Shown: piece after piece, positions 41,170 through 50,458 of the stretch
How the letters are laid out: each line of letters opens with the position of its first letter
Position numbering within the stretch: position 1 is the first letter of the stretch
Assembly (NCBI GenBank): GCA_013289875.1
Contig: JABCZC010000010.1
Location: 1-64,000, forward strand
Origin: Acidobacteriota bacterium
GTDB lineage: Bacteria > Acidobacteriota > Terriglobia > Terriglobales > Acidobacteriaceae
Length of the DNA stretch: 64,000 nucleotides
Direction: 5' to 3'
Translations under genes and position numbers: made by a program
The notes under the pieces: generated by a model
The model's input: only the letters and a program-made list of their open reading frames with translations
The model's database searches: none
What the model was told of the DNA's origin: nothing

Positions 41170-44100
41170 ATGGGCAGCATAACTTTTTCTGATTCGTCGC
41201 GATTCCCCGAGCGCCCGCAGAGCTCCCATACCTCATTGGCCGATCCCCGCTTCGAGCATGAATCCTGTGGCGTAGGCTTCGTTGCGACACTCACGAACGT
41301 TCCTTCGCATGACATTCTTGAAAAAGTACTTACCGCGCTCGCCCGCCTCGAGCATCGCGGAGCCGTAGCCGCCGACGGCAAATCCAGCGACGGTATCGGC
41401 ATTACGACTGCGATCCCGCGCGACTACCTGCTCGCCTCGACCGGCGTCTCTCTCGATCCCTCCCAGCCTTTGGCCGTCGGCGTTGTCTTTTTTCCGCCCG
41501 AAACCACTGAGTCGCATACCGAGTTTGAACAGGCCCTCGCCGCCCAGAACCTCACAGTCCTCGCCTGGCGCGATGTGCCCAGTTGCCCGGAGATCCTCGG
41601 CGAGATCGCCCTGTCCACCCTCCCCATCATCCGCCACGTACTGATCACGACGGACGATGCAGCTCACCTCAACCACCGGCTCTTTCTGGCTCGCAAGCAA
41701 TTTGAGCGCAGCCACGCCGAAGGATACATTTGTTCGCTGTCTTCTTCCAACATGGTCTACAAGGCCATGTGCGCCGGCCGCCTGCTCGCCGACTTCTATC
41801 CGGACCTCGCCGATCCAGCCTTCACCACGCCCTTTGCCCTCTTTCACCAGCGCTACGCCACCAACGTCGCGCCTTCGTGGGACCGTGCCCAGCCGCTCCG
41901 CATGCTGGCGCACAACGGTGAAATCAACACCGTATGGGGCAATCGGGCCCGCATGGACGCCCGCGCCGCAACCTTTCCGGAAAGCCTCAAGCCGATCATC
42001 ACCCCCGACGGGTCTGACTCCACCAGCCTCGACGAAGCCGTCGAGTTGCTCGCCCGCAACGGACGCACCGTCGCCGAAGCCGTCCGCATGCTCATTCCGC
42101 CCGCCGGAAATCTGGGCCGCTCAGCCTTCTTTTCCTACGCCAGCGACTGCGCCGAGCCGTGGGACGGTCCAGCCGCCGTAGCCTTTACCGACGGCAACCT
42201 CGTCGGAGCCGTGCTTGATCGCAACGGCCTGCGTCCCTGTCGATTCTTCGTGACTGAAGATAACCTGGTGGTCCTGGGTTCCGAGGCCGGCCTTGTCGAC
42301 CTCGACCCGGAAACCATCGTCCATAGTGGCCGGCTCGGCCCAGGACAAATGCTGGTCGTCGATCTTGGCGACCACGTCCTCCTCGAAGACGAACAGATTC
42401 AGGCCATCTTCGACGCGGCCGCACCCGAATACGAAAAGCTCCTTGAAGACAGCACACTCGAAGACCATGTTCCCGGCCCCGTTCTCGAGCCGGCGGAGCT
42501 TACCCGTCTGCAGCTTGCCTTCGGATACACCCGCGAAGACGTGAACATGATCCTCAAGCCGATGGCCATGGATGGCAAGGATGCCGTCTGGTCCATGGGC
42601 GACGACACGCCGCTCGCGCCCCTGGCACGTTCTCCGCGCCCCATCTACGCCTTTTTCCGCCAGCGTTTCGCGCAGGTCACCAATCCGCCTACCGATTCGC
42701 TGCGTGAAGCCCGTGTTCTGCAACTGCACACTCGTCTAGGCCCATGGCCGCACATGCTCAACAAGCATGCTCCGCTCTCTGGCCTGTCGCTTTCATCGCC
42801 CTTTCTGTCGCTGGCGCAGACGGATGACCTCCGCGCCCGTCACCATGCGCTCGCCGGGAATCTGCCGTTGGCTGTGCTCGAATGCGTCTTCAGTCCGTTC
42901 TGCAATCTGGTGACCGCCCTCGACGATCTATGTGCGAAGGCCATCGACCTGGTGCGAGGCGGTGCTGCGGTGCTGCTGCTCACCGACCGCAATTCCAACG
43001 GAGAGACCATTCCCATCCCCATGGCTATGGCCACTGGAGCCGTCCATCACGCCCTTACCCGCGCTGGTGTGCGCACCTTCGCCGGCCTCGCCGTCGAGGC
43101 CGGAGATTGCCGCGACCTGCACCACGCTGCAGTTCTCCTCGGCATGGGCGCTGGCGCAGTCTGTCCGTGGCTAGCTCTGGAAACTGCCCGCGGTCTCAAC
43201 CCTGAAAAGGGTGAGGCCAACCTCCTCCATGCTTTCGATCTCGGTCTTGCCAAGATCATGTCGAAGATGGGTATCTCCGTCGTCGACAGCTATCGTGGCG
43301 CGCATCTCTTCGATTGCATCGGACTTAGCCCCGAAGTCGTCGACCGCTGCTTCTTCGGAACCCCCGCCCCGCTCGGCGGCATCGGCTTCTCCGAGATCGA
43401 AGCCAACATCCGTCAGGTCTGGACGAACAGCCAGAATCCGCCCGCCGAGCCCTCGGAGGAGGGAACCCCGGCGCCCGTTGTCACCATCACGCCCACTACG
43501 ACAAAAGATCTTCCCGATTATGGCTGGGTCCGCTTCCGCAAGGCCGATAAAGCTGAGCCGCACTCCTGGCAGCCGCAAACCGTCAAGGCTCTTCAGACCG
43601 TTGTCGGAAGTGCGCGCGGCGTCGCCGCCGTAGCCGAGCCCGCCGTCGCCTGGGCTGCTTTCTCGACGCAGGCCATTGAAAAAGAACCCACCGTCCTCCG
43701 CGATCTCCTCGAGATTCGCCCCGCCGGCGCGCCGCTCGCTCTCGAACACGTCGAAGCTCCGGCGCACATGTACAAGCGCTTCATCGCCAGCGCCATGTCG
43801 CTCGGCTCGCTCAGCCCCGAGGCCCACCAGACCATTACCGCCGCCATGAACATGATCGGCGCGCGCTCCAACACCGGCGAAGGCGGAGAAGACCCCGCCG
43901 TTTACCAGCCCAACGTTGACATCGATCTGCTTGGCAAGCCGACGCCCTCGCACCTGCTCAACAACAAGGTCAAGCAGGTCGCCTCCGGTCGCTTTGGAGT
44001 CACCGCCGAATACCTGATGCACGCCGAGGAAATCGAAATCAAGATCGCCCAGGGCTCCAAGCCCGGTGAGGGCGGCCAGCTCCCCGGCCATAAGGTTACC

Positions 44101-45642
44101 GAGCTGATCGCGCGCCTGCGCCACGCACAGCCCGGCGTTCAGCTCATCTCGCCGCCGCCGCATCACGACATTTATTCGATCGAGGACCTCGCCCAGCTCA
44201 TCTACGACCTCAAGCGCGTCAATCCTCGCGCCGCTATCGGCGTCAAGCTCGTATCTGAGTATGGAGTCGGCACCATCGCTGCAGGTGTCGCCAAGGCCTA
44301 CGCCGACTACATCGTCATCGCCGGCCACGCAGGTGGCACCGGCGCATCGCCACTCTCCAGCATCAAGTACGCCGGCAATCCTTGGGAGCTCGGCCTCGCT
44401 GAAGCGCAACAGGTACTGTTACAAAATGGCCTGCGCGGCCGGGTCCGTCTCCGCTGCGACGGAGGCCTCCGCACCGCCCGCGACATCCTCATCGCCGCGC
44501 TCCTCGGAGCCGACGAGTACGCCTTCGGCACCGCGGTTCTCGTCGCGCTCGGCTGCGACATGGCCCGGCAGTGTCATCTCAACACCTGCCCCACCGGCAT
44601 TGCCACGCAGCGCGCCGATCTCCGCGCCAAATTTCGCGGCCGTCCAGAGCATGTGATCCGCTTCTTCGAGGAGCTGACCCGCGACATCCAGGTCCTACTC
44701 TCGAAAATCGGCCTGCCATCGCTCGAAGCCGCCATCGGCCGCACCGATCTGCTCGAGCAGGTCCGCTTCGACGGATCCCTGAACCTGGCGCCACTCCTGG
44801 CGGCTCCGCACGCCGGCCAGACCCATTGGCAGGGCCGCCGCAACATGCGCCCATCCCTTCACGCTCCCATCGACGACGCCTGGGTCGAACCCGCCCTCGC
44901 CGCTTACCGCGACGGGCAACACTTCGCCCTCGACGCTCTTATTGCCAACGAAGACCGCACCCTCGGCGCGCGCCTCGCCGGCGAGATCGCGATGCTCAAC
45001 ACCAACGGCACCTATTCCGACCAGCCGCTCACCTTCAAAATGACCGGCGTCGCCGGCCAGTCCTTTGGAGCCTTCGCCGTTCCCGGCATGCAGCTCATCC
45101 TCAAGGGCCTCGCCAACGACTTCGTCGGCAAGGGCCTCTCCGGCGGAGAAATCATCCTTCGCGGACAAGGCCGCGCCGCCCTCCAGTCCGAGCTGCACGT
45201 CATCCTCGGCAACGTCGCCCTCTACGGAGCCACCAGCGGAGCACTCTTTGCCGCCGGCCGCGCTGGCGAGCGATTCGCCGTCCGCAACTCCGGAGCCCTC
45301 GCCATCGTCGAAGGCGTTGGCGACCACGGCTGCGAATACATGACCGGCGGCCTCGCCGTCATCCTCGGCGCCACCGGCTTCAATTTCGGAGCAGGCATGA
45401 CCGGCGGCCTCGCCTGGGTCTTCGATGAGGACGGCACGTTTATGGCAGACGAGCTCTACCACGCCGACTTCCTCCAGGCCGAGCCCTACGATACCCTTGA
45501 TGCCGAGGCCCGCGAGAAAATCCACGGCCTCGTCCAGCTCCACGCCGAAAAGACCTTCAGCAACCGCGCATACCATCTGCTCGCCGCCTGGGACGAACTC
45601 GCGCCGCGCTTCATCCGCCTCACCCCGAAGCCGCAGGCGTAA
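41170..45642 (+). CDS. gltB: Glutamate synthase large subunit
   Basis: ESCGVGFVATL amidotransferase N-terminus, SLSPEAHQTITAAMNMIGARSNTGEGGEDP, IVIAGHAGGTGASPLSSIKYAG, CNTCPTGIATQ-type HLNTCPTGIATQ. Confidence 0.97.
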   Translation: MGSITFSDSSRFPERPQSSHTSLADPRFEHESCGVGFVATLTNVPSHDILEKVLTALARLEHRGAVAADGKSSDGIGITTAIPRDYLLASTGVSLDPSQPLAVGVVFFPPETTESHTEFEQALAAQNLTVLAWRDVPSCPEILGEIALSTLPIIRHVLITTDDAAHLNHRLFLARKQFERSHAEGYICSLSSSNMVYKAMCAGRLLADFYPDLADPAFTTPFALFHQRYATNVAPSWDRAQPLRMLAHNGEINTVWGNRARMDARAATFPESLKPIITPDGSDSTSLDEAVELLARNGRTVAEAVRMLIPPAGNLGRSAFFSYASDCAEPWDGPAAVAFTDGNLVGAVLDRNGLRPCRFFVTEDNLVVLGSEAGLVDLDPETIVHSGRLGPGQMLVVDLGDHVLLEDEQIQAIFDAAAPEYEKLLEDSTLEDHVPGPVLEPAELTRLQLAFGYTREDVNMILKPMAMDGKDAVWSMGDDTPLAPLARSPRPIYAFFRQRFAQVTNPPTDSLREARVLQLHTRLGPWPHMLNKHAPLSGLSLSSPFLSLAQTDDLRARHHALAGNLPLAVLECVFSPFCNLVTALDDLCAKAIDLVRGGAAVLLLTDRNSNGETIPIPMAMATGAVHHALTRAGVRTFAGLAVEAGDCRDLHHAAVLLGMGAGAVCPWLALETARGLNPEKGEANLLHAFDLGLAKIMSKMGISVVDSYRGAHLFDCIGLSPEVVDRCFFGTPAPLGGIGFSEIEANIRQVWTNSQNPPAEPSEEGTPAPVVTITPTTTKDLPDYGWVRFRKADKAEPHSWQPQTVKALQTVVGSARGVAAVAEPAVAWAAFSTQAIEKEPTVLRDLLEIRPAGAPLALEHVEAPAHMYKRFIASAMSLGSLSPEAHQTITAAMNMIGARSNTGEGGEDPAVYQPNVDIDLLGKPTPSHLLNNKVKQVASGRFGVTAEYLMHAEEIEIKIAQGSKPGEGGQLPGHKVTELIARLRHAQPGVQLISPPPHHDIYSIEDLAQLIYDLKRVNPRAAIGVKLVSEYGVGTIAAGVAKAYADYIVIAGHAGGTGASPLSSIKYAGNPWELGLAEAQQVLLQNGLRGRVRLRCDGGLRTARDILIAALLGADEYAFGTAVLVALGCDMARQCHLNTCPTGIATQRADLRAKFRGRPEHVIRFFEELTRDIQVLLSKIGLPSLEAAIGRTDLLEQVRFDGSLNLAPLLAAPHAGQTHWQGRRNMRPSLHAPIDDAWVEPALAAYRDGQHFALDALIANEDRTLGARLAGEIAMLNTNGTYSDQPLTFKMTGVAGQSFGAFAVPGMQLILKGLANDFVGKGLSGGEIILRGQGRAALQSELHVILGNVALYGATSGALFAAGRAGERFAVRNSGALAIVEGVGDHGCEYMTGGLAVILGATGFNFGAGMTGGLAWVFDEDGTFMADELYHADFLQAEPYDTLDAEAREKIHGLVQLHAEKTFSNRAYHLLAAWDELAPRFIRLTPKPQA

Positions 45643-45756
45643 GCATTATCGCCGGTTGCCGGAGGAATCATCCTGTCCTCCCCTCGCACCGCTGAGATCG
45701 AATTCCGGTACTCACAACGGGCGATCTCCTGCCCCCGATGTGCTAGACTCCCCGCT

Positions 45757-46569
45757 ATGCCCGGCCCGGATGCAGAATCGTCCGGCTTCAGGACGGTCCA
45801 ATTTGCGCTTAAGGTTCAGGACACGCGCATCGACGTCAAGGCGCAGCTTCCCGAAGGTCCCATCCGTCCGGCCGTCCTGCTCCCCATCATTCAAAACCTC
45901 TCCAACTCCCTCTCTGAGATCGCCGAACGCCGCGCCGAACTCCTGGGCCGGCACGTTAGCTGCCGCGAGGGCTGCGGAGCCTGCTGCCGCCAGGCCGTAC
46001 CTATCACGCCAGTGGAAGCGGGCATGTTGTCCGAATGGATCGCCGCGCAGCCCGAAGAGCGAAAGGCAATTCTCCGCGCTCGCTTCCGCCATGCCGCCGA
46101 ACGGTTGGAGGGGAGCGGCATCGCGCAAAGCATCCGCGAGGCCTCGCTGCCTCTCGATAAAGGGCAGATTCACGTGCTGGGCCTAAAGTACTTTGCTCTT
46201 GGCATTCCGTGCCCATTCCTCGAAGAAGAGCGTTGCACCATCCACCCGATCCGGCCTCTTCGCTGTCGCGAATACATGGTGGTTTCGGCGGCCGAGCACT
46301 GCGCGCATCCGGAATCGAAACAGGTCGTCGGCATCAAGCCGCCGGTGCTGCTTTCGCAGGTCCTGGGCAAATGGAGCGCCAGCGGAGAGGCGCAGCCCTT
46401 CGAGTTCATCCTTCTTACCATGCTCGATGAGTGGGAGGCTGCCCACCCCGCCATCGAGGACCGGGCCATTCGCGGCGTGCCGGAGCTCTTGCACGAATTT
46501 CTGCACGCCTTCGCCAGCAAAAATGCGGCGAGTCCGGCACCCAATCCAAATGAAGAGTTGTCATTGTGA
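45757..46569 (+). CDS. YkgJ family cysteine cluster protein
   Basis: HVSCREGCGACCRQAVPITPVEA; GIPCPFLEEERCTIHPIRPLRCREY. Confidence 0.88.
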   Translation: MPGPDAESSGFRTVQFALKVQDTRIDVKAQLPEGPIRPAVLLPIIQNLSNSLSEIAERRAELLGRHVSCREGCGACCRQAVPITPVEAGMLSEWIAAQPEERKAILRARFRHAAERLEGSGIAQSIREASLPLDKGQIHVLGLKYFALGIPCPFLEEERCTIHPIRPLRCREYMVVSAAEHCAHPESKQVVGIKPPVLLSQVLGKWSASGEAQPFEFILLTMLDEWEAAHPAIEDRAIRGVPELLHEFLHAFASKNAASPAPNPNEELSL

Positions 46570-46694
46570 GCGAAGTTTCTATCCTTCGCGCAGCGAAGGA
46601 TAGGATGCAGGAAACTCGATTGCTAGAAGCTGATGGCTAATGGCCAACGGTATTCCAACCCCTGCTAATCTATCCGTCGAACAAGGAGAGTCCC

Positions 46695-47654
46695 ATGAAC
46701 GCCGCCGTTGTCGAAGCCTTCGATCGTCCTCCGCGCTACAAGTCTTTCGCCGATCCCATCCCCGCTGACGGAGAAATCCTCATCGAAGTCCGGGCCGCCG
46801 GTCTGCACCCGATCGTGAAAGCCCGGGCCAGCGGCGCGCACTACAGCAGTACTGGAGATTTGCCCCAAATCCCTGGAGTCGACGGAGTCGGGCGCCTCCC
46901 CGATGGCAGCCGCGTTTACTTCGGCGTTACGCGGCCTCTCTATGGCACTTTCGCCGAGCGCGCCATCACGCAGCCGTGGTTGACGCTGCCCCTGCCTGAT
47001 TCCATCGATGATGTCACCGCTGCTGCCATGATGAACCCGGGCATGTCTTCGCGCGTCGCACTCGCCCGTGCAAAATTCATCGCCGGCGAGAGCGTCCTCA
47101 TCCTTGGAGCCACCGGGGTCGCCGGACATCTCGCCGTGCAGATCGCCCGTCGTCTCGGCGCAGCGCGCGTCATCGCCGCCGGACGCAATCCCGAAGCTCT
47201 CCAGCAGGCCGCCGCCCTCGGCGCCGACGCCATCATCCCCCTCGAGCAAGACCGCGACACCCTCGTCGCCGACTTTCGCAGGCATCTGTCCGAGTCAAAA
47301 ATTGACGTTGTCCTCGATTATCTCTGGGGTCCTCCCGCGGAAAGCCTGCTCGCCGCCGTTGCGCAAAAGGGCCTTTCTCACGCCTCACACCGCATCCGCT
47401 ATGTCCAGATCGGCGGCATCGCCGGACCAACCATCTCGCTGTCCGCAGCTGTCTTGCGCAGCTCCGACCTCGAACTCCTCGGCAGCGGATTCGGCAGCGC
47501 CTCGCTTCAGGAGATCATGAAGTCCGTCGGCGAGTTTATTCAAGAAGCCGCCAAGTCGCCCTTCCAGATCCCGACGAAAGCAGTCTCGCTGCGCGACGTC
47601 GAAGCGCTCTGGAACAGTCCCCACAAAGGTGCGCGGTTAGTCTTCCAGCCGTGA
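46695..47654 (+). CDS. Zinc-binding/quinone oxidoreductase (MDR family)
   Basis: PADGEILIEVRAAGLHPIVKARASG; ESVLILGATGVAGHLAVQIARRLGA. Confidence 0.9.
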   Translation: MNAAVVEAFDRPPRYKSFADPIPADGEILIEVRAAGLHPIVKARASGAHYSSTGDLPQIPGVDGVGRLPDGSRVYFGVTRPLYGTFAERAITQPWLTLPLPDSIDDVTAAAMMNPGMSSRVALARAKFIAGESVLILGATGVAGHLAVQIARRLGAARVIAAGRNPEALQQAAALGADAIIPLEQDRDTLVADFRRHLSESKIDVVLDYLWGPPAESLLAAVAQKGLSHASHRIRYVQIGGIAGPTISLSAAVLRSSDLELLGSGFGSASLQEIMKSVGEFIQEAAKSPFQIPTKAVSLRDVEALWNSPHKGARLVFQP

Positions 47655-47805
47655 CTAGGTACGAGCAGTTGAGACATTTCCTTTAAGCGTCGAGTGTGTC
47701 CGCGTAGCCTTCACTAGCCTTGGGTGGTGCGATACTATCTTTCTACCGTGTGAGCCTGCGAAACACGCACATCTGATAACAGGGGAGCTATTTGGAAGGG
47801 CGGAG

Positions 47806-48822
47806 ATGAGGATCGCGGTGCTCGGCAGTTGGCGTGAGAGCGACGCGCACTACACAGTTCGGGGATCGAAGAAAGAATTTGAAGCCGCGTGTCGCGAAAT
47901 TGGTCGGGAATTTGCTAGCCGGCAACAAGTCATTGTTGTTGGCGCCCAATCGGATAGCACTGCGGACGCCCATGTTGTAAATGGATACATCAGTGTTACG
48001 GGCAATAATGCTGAACGACCATTGATCCAAATCGTTCGCCCGGACGACGATTCCAACTCATACCGAGATCTCGCGTCTAAGTATCCAAGGTTATTTTCCT
48101 TCCCACCCTCAATGCAGCATAAGTGGGGAGACGTTCACCTAATCCAGATCCGCGACGCAGACGCCATCCTGGTAATAGGAGGAGCGTCGGGAACGTATCA
48201 AGCGGGTTTGGCAGCGATTGTGGCAAAAAAGCGATTAATCCCGATTGGGTCATTCGGTGGTGCGGCGGGTAAACTTTCGAATTCCTTGCATTCGCCCGAC
48301 GTGCCGTTTGCAACTGAGTTAGGCATTCTCAATGGACCGTGGAACAGCCATACGTTGGATACTGCAATGAGTTTGCTCGGAGTCAATCGCAAACCGAAAA
48401 TTCTCATAATTCATGGCCATGGTTCTGATCGCTACAAACTAACGGAGTGGCTTCGCACTACACTTGGTCTAACAGATTTGCTGATCATGCAACAGGAGTT
48501 CGGAGCGGGTCGTGCCCTACCGGATAAATTCGAAAGTATCGCTGAGCAGGCTGACGGCGCCATCGCGGTGGCTACACCGGACGACGTGGGGGGCATTGTA
48601 GGAAGTACGCCGGAGTTGTTGCGAGCGCGCCAAAATGTTTGGATTGAGATTGGCTGGACTTGGGGTCGTTTAGGTCGCAATAAGCTTATTTTACTTTGCA
48701 AAGGAGGCATCGAAGTTCCAAGCGATCTGCACGGGATGGAGTATTACCGCTACAACGATTCACCTCTCGAAGTCACCGAGAGCATCCGAGCCTTCATACA
48801 CCAACTGGCTGGGCGTGAGTAA
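47806..48822 (+). CDS. SLOG-like + C-terminal TIR-like (CAP12/PCTIR type) nucleotide-binding protein
   Basis: N-terminal Rossmann-like half MRIAVLGSWRESD...DADAILVIGGASGTYQAGLAAIVAKKRLIPIGSFGG; C-terminal KILIIHGHGSDRYKLTEWLRTTLGLTDLLIMQQEFGAGRALPDKFE...VATPDDVGG...LLRARQNVWIEIGWTWGRLGRNKLILLCKGGIEVPSDLHGMEYYRYND matches the predicted TIR-like nucleotide-binding family. Confidence 0.82.
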   Translation: MRIAVLGSWRESDAHYTVRGSKKEFEAACREIGREFASRQQVIVVGAQSDSTADAHVVNGYISVTGNNAERPLIQIVRPDDDSNSYRDLASKYPRLFSFPPSMQHKWGDVHLIQIRDADAILVIGGASGTYQAGLAAIVAKKRLIPIGSFGGAAGKLSNSLHSPDVPFATELGILNGPWNSHTLDTAMSLLGVNRKPKILIIHGHGSDRYKLTEWLRTTLGLTDLLIMQQEFGAGRALPDKFESIAEQADGAIAVATPDDVGGIVGSTPELLRARQNVWIEIGWTWGRLGRNKLILLCKGGIEVPSDLHGMEYYRYNDSPLEVTESIRAFIHQLAGRE

Positions 48823-48940
48823 AAGTACTTGGCGCGATCTTCGCACAGGTTAAGTACGGATATGAACGTGAGCAAAACCTGCCCGGAGGCCGCCGGGTGC
48901 CCCACGTCCGGATAATTCCTATAAAAGTCGTTTGACATTT

Positions 48941-49438
48941 ATGCACGTCGAAGTGATCGCCGCCGCACCCGACCGAAAGTCGACCCTTGCGAACATGCTT
49001 GAGTTGTACGGACACGACTTCAGCGAGTTCCTCGATCTGGAGATCGGGTTGGACGGCCGATTCGGCTACGTCGATCTCCCGCTTTACTGGACGGAGCCCG
49101 GCCGGCATCCCTTTCTTATCCACGTGAACGGCAAGCTGGCCGGTTTTGTGTTTGTTAAAGAAGAATCGGCAGCCTCAGGCCAGCAGCCGCTCTGGGACAT
49201 GGCGGAGTTCTTCGTTGTTCGTGCATATCGCAGGCGCGGGATCGGTATTCAGGCAGCGCACGAAGTGTGGAGGCGATTCCCCGGGCCATGGCAGGTGCGC
49301 GTAATGCAGTCGAATGCATCGGCGGTTGAATTCTGGTCGCGTGCCATTTCGACCTTTACCCGCGAGCCAATCCAACCTGTTTCAATCGAGAACGGCGGCA
49401 AAATTTGGCACAGCTTCTCATTTGTATCCAAGCCCTAG
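48941..49438 (+). CDS. GNAT family N-acetyltransferase
   Basis: DMAEFFVVRAYRRRGIGIQAAHEVWRRFPGPWQVRVMQSNASAVEFWSRAI. Confidence 0.82.
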   Translation: MHVEVIAAAPDRKSTLANMLELYGHDFSEFLDLEIGLDGRFGYVDLPLYWTEPGRHPFLIHVNGKLAGFVFVKEESAASGQQPLWDMAEFFVVRAYRRRGIGIQAAHEVWRRFPGPWQVRVMQSNASAVEFWSRAISTFTREPIQPVSIENGGKIWHSFSFVSKP

Positions 49439-50376
49439 CTGGACACAAAATAAGCAGTCGTATATCGAGCGCCCGTTGCCATGAGATTCTCAATTGACTC
49501 AATAGACTCGATCCCGCCTCTCGCTCCAACCGCCACGCAATTCAAAGCGGCCGCAGCGCAGGCGAAATCGAGCTGCCGCTGGAGAGGCCACTCCTGAAGC
49601 ATTCCATAGATAAATCCCGCATGAAAGATATCGCCCGCCCCGGTCGTATCGACCACCGGCACACAAAAAGCCGACGCGTAATGAAACTGCTTGCCGTCCC
49701 ACGCCACCACGCCGTCCGCACCAAGGGTCGCCGCGGTCAGCAGACATCCGTAGCGGTGATGCATCTGCCGTAGCGCCTCTTCGAGGTCGGGCTCCGCCAT
49801 CAGCCGGCAAGGGAAGTCCCGGCTCACAATCAGGTAATCAATCTTCTCCAGCAGCTCTTCCACGCCCGGATAAACCTCATCGATATCCGCAATCACGCGC
49901 ACGCCGGCAGCGCGAGCCCACTCCGCCGCAACCGTCGCTGCCGCCGTATCGTGCCCATCGACGTGAAGCGCTCGCGCATTCACGATCCAGTCGCGCTCGA
50001 GCTCTTCTGCCTGCAGGACAAGCCGCTCATCGCGCCTGCAGAGCACCGTCCGCTCCCCTCCGCCGTCGACGATGATCAGCGACTGCGGGCTGGCGCAGCC
50101 TGCGACCGTCACCAGCTGCGTCTCTACGCCCGCGCGCGCAAACTCCCTGCGATGGAGCGCCGCAGCGTCATCGTCGCCCAGCTTCCCCACATAGCGCGTG
50201 CGCATTCCCCAGTGCTGGCACGCAACCACGGTGGTCGCGACCTGCCCTCCCGGCAGCACGTTCGCCGTGCGGTACTCTACCTTGGAACCGGCCACCGGGA
50301 AACTTTCGAGAGGAATCAGCGTGTCCGTGGCATTCAGCCCCACGCCGACCAGATCAACCTTCGACAACTCCGTCAT
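49435..50376 (-). CDS. PfkB family carbohydrate kinase
   Basis: LPGGQVATTVVACQHWGMRTRYVGKLGDD; DTTGAGDIFHAGFIYGM. Confidence 0.92.
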   Translation of the reverse strand: MTELSKVDLVGVGLNATDTLIPLESFPVAGSKVEYRTANVLPGGQVATTVVACQHWGMRTRYVGKLGDDDAAALHRREFARAGVETQLVTVAGCASPQSLIIVDGGGERTVLCRRDERLVLQAEELERDWIVNARALHVDGHDTAAATVAAEWARAAGVRVIADIDEVYPGVEELLEKIDYLIVSRDFPCRLMAEPDLEEALRQMHHRYGCLLTAATLGADGVVAWDGKQFHYASAFCVPVVDTTGAGDIFHAGFIYGMLQEWPLQRQLDFACAAAALNCVAVGARGGIESIESIENLMATGARYTTAYFVSS

Positions 50377-50458
50377 ATTGTCACTGTAAATGGAGTATTA
50401 GCCCTCCGTCCCCCCTCTCTGTCATATACTCGCTACGGTTAAATTGAGAGGTTAGCGA

